This document shows positions 24,481 through 33,152 of a stretch of DNA of 64,000 bases, piece by piece (the first letter of the stretch is position 1; every line of letters begins with the position of its first letter). Where the stretch lies: positions 1 through 64,000 of the forward strand of contig JACKCD010000013.1 of the NCBI GenBank assembly GCA_020634215.1, in the 5' to 3' direction. The notes beneath the pieces were generated by a model that searched no databases, was not told the DNA's origin, and saw only the letters and a list, made by a program, of their open reading frames with translations. This DNA comes from Ardenticatenaceae bacterium. GTDB taxonomy: Bacteria > Chloroflexota > Anaerolineae > Promineifilales > Promineifilaceae. The translations under genes and the position numbers were made by a program.

Positions 24481-27400
24481 TTACAACGCTGCTTCCGCCA
24501 ACAGTGCCTCTTCAATTTGGCTGGCGTGGAGCTTGGTCAGGCTTTTGTTTTTGGCAACCCAGAGGCCGACGAGTTCAATCCGCAGCATGTAGCGGGTTTG
24601 GCCTTCGTCAGTGATTTCCTGCATGATGTCGCGTTCGACGAGCTGGATGAGCGCCATGGTGACTTCGGCTGGGGTGGGGTAGATGCCGTAGGGGGCGAGG
24701 AAGGCGACGAGGTCTTCGGGGTGGATGGGGGTGTCGCGGTCCATGAGGTGGGAAACGGCCGTTAATAACCCCTTTTCCACAAACGACGACCGCTGCCACA
24801 AATAGGCAAAATGCACCTCGCCTAGCCGCAACATCTCATCCAGCGCCGCGTTTACGTCGGAAATGGTGATGTAGCCGGTGCGTTCGCTGTTGGCGCGTTT
24901 CACCAGCGTGTAGCACACCAACTGCAAAAAGTAGGGGTGCCCCGCTGTGACGCGCAAAATTTTATCCAGCGCCAAATCGTCGTAAACCAGATTGGGCTGC
25001 ACCGGTTCGGTAATGAGCCGCGTGGCTGCTTCGGCACTCAAATAATCAATTTTGCGGTAGAGGGCGATATTGAACAGTACCGACCAGTAATCGGCGCTCA
25101 TTTCTTCCAGGCGGCGTGTGCCCACAAAGATGAAGTTTAGTCCTTCGCTGTGCTGCATCAGGTGGCGCAGATAGGTGAAGAAGGTGGGGGGCAGGATGTG
25201 GTCTTCGACGAGGTTTTCAAACGCCTCGAATTCATCAAAGACGAGCAGCAGGGTGGTTTCGGCCGGCAGCAGCGAGCGCACATAGGGCAAAAATTGGCGT
25301 TGGAACTGGCGGGTTGGCTCTTCCTGCCATTCACTTGGTTCTGGCACGTCTACCTCAATGTCGCGCAGAGCCAGGGCATCGGCGATGAGCCAGGCGAACT
25401 CTTGCAGCAGGGCGGGCATGCCTGGCACCACGCCCAGTGATTGACAATCTATGTAAACCGGCAACAGGTGGTCGGGCAGATGTTCGGTCAGCCGCAGCAG
25501 GGCTGAGGTTTTGCCGGTGCGCCGCTGGCCGACCAAAATGAGGACGTTGCGATGGGCGCGGCGGCCAGCGTTTTCAGCGATAAAGCCAAAAAGCTGCTCG
25601 CGGCCAAAAAAGAGGTGGCTGTTGGGGCGCAGCGGTGTGCCGGGCATGTAGGGGTTGGCAACGGGTTTGAATTCGCGGGCGGGTGGCAGCAGATGCACCA
25701 TGTCGGCAAAGGCCAGCGTTTTGTCGTGCTGGTTGCGGTCATCATAGGTGAGGGTGAGCGCCAACCGGAAGGAGTCGGCGGCGGCGGGGGCAATGACAAA
25801 TTCGACTTGGCGTGAGCGACCGGGGGGCAGCAGGGGGATGAGAGGGGGCATGTTGAGCAGGGCGTAGGCGGGGTTTTCGTCGAGGAGAGCCATGACGTTC
25901 TCGGCGGTGGCGCGGCCGATGTTTTGGATTTCGAGCACAACGGCCGTTTGTGCATGGGGCACAAGCCGCTTGGTTTTGAGCGTGATGCGGAGGTCGGCAC
26001 GACCGCGTAGCTCTTCGATGGTAGAGCTAACCAGCCCGGCCCACCGTTTCACAATACCTTGCGCCAGGGTGCGTTCCATGCGCGGGGAAAATTCGGGCAG
26101 TTGCAGGTTGAGACGGTTGAGCGAAACGGCGGCTTCGTTGAGATAAACCAGACGGTCATCAGCCAAATCTACCCGTTCGCTGTCGCGCAGGTTAGTGAGG
26201 ATGGGGAGGAGGGCATCGAGGACGGGGGCATATTGTTCGCGCTCTTCAAGAAAGGTGAGCAGTTCAACGAGGTGAGGACGCAGCAGGCTGAGTTCGGTAA
26301 TGGTAGGGGCTTCGGTGAGTTCGGAGGCGGTTTTGTAAATCATTTGCCAGCGGTTGATATCATGCCAGGGTGGGGTGAGTTCGTTGATGTCGTCGAGGGT
26401 GCTGTTGATGATAGAGAGACCGGCGCGAAAACGGCCGTTTAGCAAAAATAGCCCGTCGGCCAAATTTGCCACCAGCCGGTTTGGCTCCTGCCGCGCCACA
26501 TTTGCCAGATAAAGCAAAAAATCAACCGCCCCATCGTGATAAATGTACCGATTTTCCAGCAGCCTCAGTGTCTCTTGCGGCGTGCGCTGGATGTGTCGCA
26601 GCAGCCGCTGTGCCCGCGCATCAGGTGACTGCGCCTGCCGCACAAACAGCACAAACGTAACTAGTCCCAGTGCCACAAACAGCACAAAACCGTAGCGGGC
26701 AAGCGTTGCCAAGGGGGAGAGCGATAGGGGTACCGGCCCTGGCGGTGGGGTTACATACCCTTCGTAAAGTCCGTCGCTGTAGTGGAAGCGGTAATGCACC
26801 CCTTCGGCACTGGTTGACGGATTGGGCACCAACCAAAAGAGGGATTCGGTGCCGCTGCTTAACTCCTTTTCTTCCAGCGGTTGCCACTGCCCCGTGTCGC
26901 TGTCCTGTACTTCCAGCCGCACCTGCACCAGGTCGTTTTCTACGTCATGGACGGCCACGTTGATGCTGTATTGTCCTTGTGCCAATTCCACGCCGGGGTT
27001 GGTGAGCAGCGGGGGGCGGTTTTCCTGAGCGCGGTAGAGCTGGACAAGGCCATTTTCGGTGATGAAGAGTAAATCGGCCGTTTGGCTGTTGTCGCGGCGC
27101 AGCACGGTTAGGGCAAACAGCCCGCTAAAGAGGTCAATTTCGTCAACCAGCTTGGGTTCGCGGGTGTGGGCGCGGTTATAGATGTGGACTTGTCCGCGCT
27201 GGGTGCCCACCACCACGGTGTCGGGAACAGCGTCGCCATCACGGTCATCCCAATGCAGGCTGGTGATGGTTCCTTCTTTTTCAAGCTGCCAACTGATAAT
27301 AGGGCGATTGTCCTCAATATCGAGCCGCAGCAAGTGACCATCGGCGGTGGCGACAAGAAAGGCGGTAACGTTTTTGAGGAACGCCTCGGTCAGAGATTGC

Positions 27401-29586
27401 TCGTTGGGGATGCTGAGGGTGGGGGGGGCAGGCAATGACAGGGGCCAGGCAAATTGCGCCATCAGAATGCCGCGCCAGTTAAGCCCATAGGCATACCCGT
27501 CATCCACAAACACCAGCAGACGCGGGCTGAGTTCTTCGCTGCCGTTGGCCGGGATGATGTAGACTTGGGTGATGGTGTTGCTGTAGGTTGCCAGGCGGCG
27601 GGTCACAAGGGTGCCGTTAATGTCGCGGATTGCCAACAGGTCGTGACGGGTTGCGAGAATGATTTCTGGTTCATGCTGGGCACTGCCGTTGAGAACCAGC
27701 AGATGCTCAATGCTGCTGCCGTTGGCAATGGGGTGACTCCAAAGGGGTTCGCCGCTGCTGGAAAAGAGGTGAACGGTGCCGTCTTGGGTGCCCACAATGA
27801 TTTCTGGGCCGTCGTTAGGGACAAAATCGCTAACCAGCAGGGCGGTAATCGGGATGTCAAAGAGGGTTTCACTTCGTTTTTCGCCGTTGGGCTGGCGGAT
27901 TTCCATCCAGCCGCGCTGCTGTTCGGCTTCAGAGGTGCTGGTTTCGTTGCGGACAACCACAATTTGGGGCGGCTCTGTGGGAGAGATCGGCAGAGCGGCC
28001 AAGTGGGTGATGGCTCCGCCGGGGTCATTGAGGGAACGGATGGTGCCGTTGCTGTTGAGGCTGTGGATGCGACCGTCTTGGGTGCCAACGATGATTTCTT
28101 CGGTGCCGTCCTTGTCAAGGTCAACCACAAGTATGGAGAGGGGGGCGGCGTTGAGGGAATGGTTCCATTCGCTGGCACTTTCACCGGTGCTGGTGCTGAT
28201 GCCAATGAGTTCGACAGTGGCAAAGCGAGCTAGGAGTAGCTCGCTGTTGTTGTCGCGGTTGATGTCTATGAGGCGGGTGAGGCCGCGAGAGTCTATGCCT
28301 TCGTAACGGCCGATTGTTTCGCGGTTATTGCCCAGCAGGATGAGGTCGGCGGAACCGGCGCTGCTGATTTGGGGTTCGATGGTGACGGCGAGGGTGGGCC
28401 GGCCGTCGGAGGTGGCAACGGCCGTTCCTGAAAGCGCCAAAATCCCACGTTTGGCATCGGCATCCAGGTTTTGCGTCCAAAAGCGGTGGCCGTTGCGATC
28501 AAAGGTGGTGACGGTGCCAACGGCCGTTCCTGCCGCCAATGCCATTCCCTGTGGAAGCTGCACGGGGGCAATGGCCGTGACCGGTTTGTTGAGCGTGCGC
28601 AGCCAAAGCCGTTCGCGGTTGGCGTTGTAGAGGTAAATGTGGCCGAGGTTGGTGCTGATGGCAAGCTGGGGCGGCAGGGCGGGGTCAAAGGCAAGGGGAG
28701 AAACGGCCGTTACTCGCCCCGACACGCTTAGCTCCCAGCGCAGGTCTTCATTGTCCAGGTAGACAATATGACCAAAGCGACGGGGGGTAAAAAGTGCCAG
28801 CATCAGCTCTAGCTCGCCATCCTGGTCAAAGTCGGCTAATGCCAGGTGGGGGTCGGCGTTGCTGTTGCTGTTGGGGTCGTGGTAGCTCCACACTTGCTGG
28901 CCGATTTGGTTGTAGAGCAGCAGCGTGCCCGTGTTGAGCAGAACCAACACCTCTTCGTTGCCGTCGCCATCGCTATCGTAGCCATAAACGGCCGTTGGCA
29001 CCAGAGCCTCCCCTTCACCAAAGGCATCTTGCCGGTCGGTTGCTTCAAAATTGTTGAGGCTGCCAGATGGGCTGTTTTCGCTCAGCCGTATTTGGCGAAT
29101 GACAACACCATCGGCTGTCAGCAGCACCAGTCGGTTACGCATGGCTAACACCACCTCCATTTCTGGCTGGTTTTCGCCGTCCAGGTTGATGGTGTTGAGA
29201 TTGAGAATGGGGTCTTGTGCCAGATAGCGCCATTGGCGGATACCAGAGGCACTGATAAGGTCTACTTTGCCGTCTTCGTCGGCAATCAGGAATTCCAGGA
29301 TGCCATCGTGGTTGATGTCGGCAGCGACGACGTTTTGCAAACGGCCGGAGGCGGAATACTGCCAATAGCTGGCCGTGGGCTGGAGCGTTGTTTGGGCATG
29401 GGTTGTAGAATAGTTAATGAGGAGAAAGAGGAAAGAGAGGAGTAGAGTGTAGGGTGTGGGGCGTGGGCATACTGGCTGGTGGCCCCATGAAGGAAAAAGA
29501 CAGCGAACGATGGACAACGATTGGGGTCTTTTATCCTTTGTCTTTTGCCCTTCGTCCGCGTTCATCCGTGTGTGTCCGCGTTCCAT
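24481..29586 (-). CDS. Giant propeller-TM-ATPase membrane protein
   Basis: A 1,701-residue protein. After a long N-terminus and a signal-like hydrophobic segment (~48-64), residues ~70-850 are repeated FG-GAP/VCBS-type beta-propeller blades (for example DINHDGILEFLIADEDG, DLDKDGTEEIIVGTQDG). A membrane helix lies near 960-985 (YGFVLFVALGLVTFVLFV), then a helical region, a CARDB-like beta domain (~1190-1290), and a P-loop ATPase with Walker A GQRRTGKTS near 1355 and Walker B LLLVFDEFE near 1447. It probably senses something outside and signals through a cytoplasmic STAND-like ATPase. Its ATG follows the stop of the upstream ATPase/wHTH gene directly (TAAATG). The first ~25 codons are encoded in a repeat, so the start is uncertain. 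Confidence 0.75.
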   Translation of the reverse strand: MERGHTRMNADEGQKTKDKRPQSLSIVRCLFPSWGHQPVCPRPTPYTLLLSFLFLLINYSTTHAQTTLQPTASYWQYSASGRLQNVVAADINHDGILEFLIADEDGKVDLISASGIRQWRYLAQDPILNLNTINLDGENQPEMEVVLAMRNRLVLLTADGVVIRQIRLSENSPSGSLNNFEATDRQDAFGEGEALVPTAVYGYDSDGDGNEEVLVLLNTGTLLLYNQIGQQVWSYHDPNSNSNADPHLALADFDQDGELELMLALFTPRRFGHIVYLDNEDLRWELSVSGRVTAVSPLAFDPALPPQLAISTNLGHIYLYNANRERLWLRTLNKPVTAIAPVQLPQGMALAAGTAVGTVTTFDRNGHRFWTQNLDADAKRGILALSGTAVATSDGRPTLAVTIEPQISSAGSADLILLGNNRETIGRYEGIDSRGLTRLIDINRDNNSELLLARFATVELIGISTSTGESASEWNHSLNAAPLSILVVDLDKDGTEEIIVGTQDGRIHSLNSNGTIRSLNDPGGAITHLAALPISPTEPPQIVVVRNETSTSEAEQQRGWMEIRQPNGEKRSETLFDIPITALLVSDFVPNDGPEIIVGTQDGTVHLFSSSGEPLWSHPIANGSSIEHLLVLNGSAQHEPEIILATRHDLLAIRDINGTLVTRRLATYSNTITQVYIIPANGSEELSPRLLVFVDDGYAYGLNWRGILMAQFAWPLSLPAPPTLSIPNEQSLTEAFLKNVTAFLVATADGHLLRLDIEDNRPIISWQLEKEGTITSLHWDDRDGDAVPDTVVVGTQRGQVHIYNRAHTREPKLVDEIDLFSGLFALTVLRRDNSQTADLLFITENGLVQLYRAQENRPPLLTNPGVELAQGQYSINVAVHDVENDLVQVRLEVQDSDTGQWQPLEEKELSSGTESLFWLVPNPSTSAEGVHYRFHYSDGLYEGYVTPPPGPVPLSLSPLATLARYGFVLFVALGLVTFVLFVRQAQSPDARAQRLLRHIQRTPQETLRLLENRYIYHDGAVDFLLYLANVARQEPNRLVANLADGLFLLNGRFRAGLSIINSTLDDINELTPPWHDINRWQMIYKTASELTEAPTITELSLLRPHLVELLTFLEEREQYAPVLDALLPILTNLRDSERVDLADDRLVYLNEAAVSLNRLNLQLPEFSPRMERTLAQGIVKRWAGLVSSTIEELRGRADLRITLKTKRLVPHAQTAVVLEIQNIGRATAENVMALLDENPAYALLNMPPLIPLLPPGRSRQVEFVIAPAAADSFRLALTLTYDDRNQHDKTLAFADMVHLLPPAREFKPVANPYMPGTPLRPNSHLFFGREQLFGFIAENAGRRAHRNVLILVGQRRTGKTSALLRLTEHLPDHLLPVYIDCQSLGVVPGMPALLQEFAWLIADALALRDIEVDVPEPSEWQEEPTRQFQRQFLPYVRSLLPAETTLLLVFDEFEAFENLVEDHILPPTFFTYLRHLMQHSEGLNFIFVGTRRLEEMSADYWSVLFNIALYRKIDYLSAEAATRLITEPVQPNLVYDDLALDKILRVTAGHPYFLQLVCYTLVKRANSERTGYITISDVNAALDEMLRLGEVHFAYLWQRSSFVEKGLLTAVSHLMDRDTPIHPEDLVAFLAPYGIYPTPAEVTMALIQLVERDIMQEITDEGQTRYMLRIELVGLWVAKNKSLTKLHASQIEEALLAEAAL

Positions 29587-30900
29587 TTATCCAGGAGGAC
29601 GCAGCGAATAGCCGACACCCCGTTCGCTGACAATCCAGTTGCCGTATGGCTCGATGGCGCGGCGCAGCCGTTTGATGAGGGTTTTGAGCCGGTCGGGGTC
29701 GTCTACTAGCACATCGCCCCAAACGGCCGTTTCCAGATCATCCCCATGCACCACCTGCCCCGGCTGCTGGCACAGCCGCACCAAAATGCTAAACTGCGAA
29801 GTCGTCAAATTCATCTCTTGCCCATTGGCCCATACCTGGTGCCGCAGTTGGTCAATAACAAACGGCGTGGCCTGGATCAGCCCCTCCACATCTTGCCGCC
29901 GCACAAAGCGACGCAAAATTTCGCTGGTGTAATGGTATTCGTTGTTGTCATACCACAGCAGGCATTGCTGCTCTAACTGGCGCATACTGTCAATGGGGCC
30001 ATCGGCAATTGCCAGCGTGTGGCGTTCATCGGGGGTCAGGTTGAGCCAGAGGTAGCTAATGTGGGAGCTGGCTTCCATTTCAATGGAGCCATCGAGCCGC
30101 ATCAAATCCTCTTCATTGTCCAGCGTTTGCCCTTGGCTAAGTGCTTGATAAGCATGGTAGCCAGCGACGTGGAGGAAGAAGGGGTGTGGGCCAACAAGGT
30201 TAATGAGGTGGTCGGTCAGTTTTTCAGAAAAGCTGACGTTGGTTTGTTTGAGCCGATTTTGCAGCAAGCTCATGGCTTCTTCGTGGGTAAACAGCCCCAG
30301 CGGCAGGGTGACGAAGATGTTGAAGAAGGGGGAGCTGAGGATTTCTTCTTCGGCGGTGATGGCGAATAACGGCCGTTGGCTGGCCGTCAGATAAGCCAAC
30401 CCATACTTGGTCGTCAGCCCGCGCAGCCGAGCAAAAAAGTAGGGGGTCAAATGTTCATTGGCCGCCAGCAGCTCAAACTCATCCAGCAGCACCACAATTG
30501 AAACCTTTTGCCGATGAACCGCCCGCAAAATGCGATCCAATGCTCGATAGTTACCATCGGGGTCAACTTCCCCCACATCCAGCCCCGCTTCTTCACACGC
30601 ATCCAGCAAACCCGTCAGCAGCGCCTCATACACCTCTTCCGGCGGTGAACCGCCTAATTCCTGGCAGTCCAGCAGCACAAAGAGGGTGTGGGGTGGCTCC
30701 AAATTCAGCCGTGAGCGCACCTCGGCACGGCACAGGTGAATCAGCAGAGAACTTTTGCCAATGCGACGTGGGCCAATGAGCGAGACGCTCTGCCCATTCC
30801 GCAGCAGCCCCAAAATTTGGTCAATCTCTGCACTCCGGCCGTGAAAATAGGTGGCTCGCCGGATTGCGCCACGATGGAAGAAGGGATTGCTTATGCTCAT
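29587..30900 (-). CDS. P-loop ATPase fused to PhoB-like DNA-binding domain
   Basis: A 437-residue protein. Residues ~20-280 form an ATPase of the GxRRxGKS group (Walker A GPRRIGKSSL, Walker B VVLLDEFELL, sensor region LTASQRPL), closely like the ATPase domain of its neighbour. Residues ~340-435 form an OmpR/PhoB-type winged helix (LTTSQFSILVRLCQQPGQVV ... SERGVGYSLRPPG). It is likely a transcription regulator switched by ATP or by the partner protein, without a receiver domain. It is translationally coupled to the giant gene, so the two probably form one signalling system. Confidence 0.85.
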   Translation of the reverse strand: MSISNPFFHRGAIRRATYFHGRSAEIDQILGLLRNGQSVSLIGPRRIGKSSLLIHLCRAEVRSRLNLEPPHTLFVLLDCQELGGSPPEEVYEALLTGLLDACEEAGLDVGEVDPDGNYRALDRILRAVHRQKVSIVVLLDEFELLAANEHLTPYFFARLRGLTTKYGLAYLTASQRPLFAITAEEEILSSPFFNIFVTLPLGLFTHEEAMSLLQNRLKQTNVSFSEKLTDHLINLVGPHPFFLHVAGYHAYQALSQGQTLDNEEDLMRLDGSIEMEASSHISYLWLNLTPDERHTLAIADGPIDSMRQLEQQCLLWYDNNEYHYTSEILRRFVRRQDVEGLIQATPFVIDQLRHQVWANGQEMNLTTSQFSILVRLCQQPGQVVHGDDLETAVWGDVLVDDPDRLKTLIKRLRRAIEPYGNWIVSERGVGYSLRPPG

Positions 30901-31087
30901 AGTAAAGCTAATTTTATCTGCATTGTAAAAAGTGGCAAAACGGGGTTATTTTGGAGAATGGAGATCGGAGATCGGTAATGGTTCATGCTCTTCAACCTCT
31001 AGTTGCTGTTCTTATGGCAATTGATAGACTTTCCTGTCATTCGTGTTTCTGCCAAGTTGCTAAGCGAGGTGCAATAAGTCGGCTGCA
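30901..31087. other. Intergenic region, no gene seen
   Basis: Between divergent genes. It holds a GGAGATCGGAGATCGG repeat fragment near 30958 and no open frame with support. Composition becomes AT-rich toward the right, marking the left edge of the accessory insert. Confidence 0.5.
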
Positions 31088-31116
31088 TTGAAATACACGA
31101 CAAACTTCTGTATACT
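31088..31116 (+). promoter_or_regulatory. Strong sigma-70-type promoter
   Basis: TTGAAA (31088-31093), 17-base spacer, TATACT (31111-31116). It would give a ~140-base leader before the Zn-ribbon gene, with a small GAGCC/GGCTC hairpin at 31183-31196. Confidence 0.7.
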
Positions 31117-31261
31117 GCTCAGGCGTGTTTTGCGTGTTTTATTATTCAGCAATCAGATTACACCAATGCAACTGTGAGTACCGAGCCTAGTGGCTCCGAA
31201 TCCTTGTGGGTAAGTGAAGCTCAATTTAGTTGGTAATCCTTAAGCTAGATTAGTTGATTTT

Positions 31262-31495
31262 ATGATAAACCTAGACAAACATAGGGTAGATATTGCTTGC
31301 CCCCGGTGTAGTTTTTTTACTAGTGTGTCCCTGAAGCAAGTCAGAATAGGAGATGTGATTATTTGTCGTGGATGCAAAAATAACATTCAATTGATTGATC
31401 ATCAGATGTCAACCCAAAAAGGTCTTCGAGAAATTCAGAGATCATTAAATCGCTTAATGGACGCATTTTCTAAAATTGGCAACATCAAGTTTTAG
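31262..31495 (+). CDS. Small zinc-ribbon protein
   Basis: A 77-residue protein with four cysteines in two knuckles, CPRC (13-16) and CRGC (35-38), the spacing of a single zinc ribbon of the type that binds nucleic acid or protein. The C-terminal ~30 residues are a helix (GLREIQRSLNRLMDAFSKIG). It lies 8 bases before the nuclease gene in the same direction and almost surely works with it. Low GC and no AACGGCCGTT suggest transfer. Exact function unknown. Confidence 0.7.
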   Translation: MINLDKHRVDIACPRCSFFTSVSLKQVRIGDVIICRGCKNNIQLIDHQMSTQKGLREIQRSLNRLMDAFSKIGNIKF

Positions 31496-31503
31496 GGCAA
31501 ATT

Positions 31504-32472
31504 ATGGATCCTCAATATATACAAAACCTGCGCTATAAACTTCAAAAGCGCGTAAGTCGCCTGCATGGAGTTGATACAGACGAGTCTTTTTTGTTTACAC
31601 TATCACAATTCTGGCGCTTCTTTGATAGGCAACCAACATTTGTAGGAATAGCTCAAGAGCTTTTGGCAAATTTTCCGAATCTGGATCAAGATGTAGATCG
31701 TATTTTTGCACGAGAAGGACTTTATGGGGAAACAGAAGAAGAAGCAGCAGCTCTTGGATATAAAGTACTGCGTAGATTGATAAACGAAGAGAGAGGTTTG
31801 TCAGCTATTGGCCTTGCGTATAAGCGGGTTGGTAGAGATTCTCCGTCAAGGGATGCTGTTCGAGAAATTCATTTAGATCCATTTTATGAATATGTTGATG
31901 AACAATTAGACGATAATCGAGCAATGTTAGCTCTTTTGATGAGGTATAAACATCGAAGTGAGTGGTTCAACTATGAACGTTTATGGGAAATTAGCCAAAC
32001 CTCAAGTGCTGCCGAAAAAGAACTAGCATTGGATTTATATGCCTACCTTTATGATCAAGGGATTGATTTTAATATTGAGACAGAGTCAATTCGTGGACGA
32101 ATTGATTTGATCGCATCTCAGGGTTCTGATGATCCCCTATTACTAGATACGAAGATATTTGATGATAATAGTCGTGGCAAGTACTATATCCGCAAAGGTT
32201 TTAACCAAATTTATACTTATACCCAACAACATAATGAAGCCTTTGGTTTTTTGGTCATATTCAAGACTACTTCTAAAGACCTGCGTTTATCTCTCAAGCA
32301 AATGGGTGATGTTCCAATAATTAGCCATAACTATAAAACCATTTTTTTCATTGTTATAGATATTTATCCACATGATAAACCTGTTTCTAACCGATCACCC
32401 CTCCAAGCAGTTGAGATTTCAGAACAAGAATTTGTTACGATACTTGAAGAATCTGAAAAAGACACCACCTAA
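31504..32472 (+). CDS. PD-(D/E)XK nuclease-like protein
   Basis: A 322-residue protein not recognised as a named family. The C-terminal half carries a restriction-endonuclease-type signature: a helix with E173 (EKELALDLYAYLYDQGI), GRIDLI with D201, and LLLDTK with D215-x-K217, followed by a helix and strand (NQIYTYTQQHNEAFGFLVIF). The N-terminal ~150 residues are helical and may bind the partner or DNA. Paired with the Zn-ribbon gene under one strong promoter in an AT-rich insert, it looks like an uncharacterised nuclease module, possibly anti-phage. The role is inference; the nuclease motif is seen directly. Confidence 0.65.
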   Translation: MDPQYIQNLRYKLQKRVSRLHGVDTDESFLFTLSQFWRFFDRQPTFVGIAQELLANFPNLDQDVDRIFAREGLYGETEEEAAALGYKVLRRLINEERGLSAIGLAYKRVGRDSPSRDAVREIHLDPFYEYVDEQLDDNRAMLALLMRYKHRSEWFNYERLWEISQTSSAAEKELALDLYAYLYDQGIDFNIETESIRGRIDLIASQGSDDPLLLDTKIFDDNSRGKYYIRKGFNQIYTYTQQHNEAFGFLVIFKTTSKDLRLSLKQMGDVPIISHNYKTIFFIVIDIYPHDKPVSNRSPLQAVEISEQEFVTILEESEKDTT

Positions 32473-32566
32473 GATTTTTGTAGAGAAATAATGATCCGGC
32501 CAAAGGCGAAAAAGCCATGAGCGACCCCCCAAATGCTACTTTATTGGGATCATTTAGGAACGTAAT

Positions 32567-33064
32567 ATGGGTATTAAAAATTATTTGATCGAAGGTGTTT
32601 CCTGTGCCGGTAAAACCACGGTTTGCGAAGAGTTGCAGCGGCGAGGTTATCACACCATCCATGGGGACAGGGAGTTGGCCTATTGGGGCGATCTAAAAAC
32701 TGGAGAGCCTGTGGCGGGTAGCACAGGTGAAAATCGTGCCTGGATATGGGGTGTTGAGAGGGTTAAGGCTTTGGTAGCCGATCAAAGCCATGCGGCAACG
32801 TTCTTTTGCGGCGGTTCCAGGAATTCTGACTGCTTCATTGATTTGTTCGATGGTGTTTTTGTGCTTGAGATCGATCTGGATACGCTGAACCGGCGGCTTG
32901 CCGGCCGACCTGAGGACGAGTGGGGTGGCACGGCAAGTGAAGGGGAATCTTTTGCGCGATTACAACATGCGACAAAGGAGGGGCTTCCCAAGAACGGCAT
33001 CATCATAGATGCCACAGCCTCCATCTCATGCGTTGTGGATGCCATTCTTGGATATGCCAAGTAG
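32567..33064 (+). CDS. P-loop kinase-like protein
   Basis: A 165-residue protein with Walker A EGVSCAGKTT at residues 8-17 and a lid-like RRLAGRPEDEWGG region, typical of the AAA_33/nucleoside-kinase-like small ATPases. The substrate is unknown; relatives phosphorylate nucleosides, nucleotides or antibiotics. The FFCGGSRNSDCFIDLFD segment corresponds to the Walker-B/substrate region of this fold. It follows the nuclease gene after 94 bases, with composition back near the genome norm, so it may not belong to that module. Confidence 0.7.
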   Translation: MGIKNYLIEGVSCAGKTTVCEELQRRGYHTIHGDRELAYWGDLKTGEPVAGSTGENRAWIWGVERVKALVADQSHAATFFCGGSRNSDCFIDLFDGVFVLEIDLDTLNRRLAGRPEDEWGGTASEGESFARLQHATKEGLPKNGIIIDATASISCVVDAILGYAK

Positions 33065-33152
33065 CAGTCTGTTGGAGAAAGAACATGGATGCGCGGATGA
33101 CGCAGATGAGAGCGGGTTTTCGCGGATAAAAACTACCATTAATCTCCAATCT

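Noticed and set aside
21773..30900. A complete two-component system with the histidine kinase and the PhoB-like protein
   Set aside because: The PhoB-like protein has an ATPase in place of a receiver domain, so it cannot accept a phosphoryl group in the normal way, and it is tied to the giant ATPase gene.
31183..31196. Riboswitch in the leader of the Zn-ribbon gene
   Set aside because: Only a 5-bp GAGCC/GGCTC stem is seen; no known riboswitch core.
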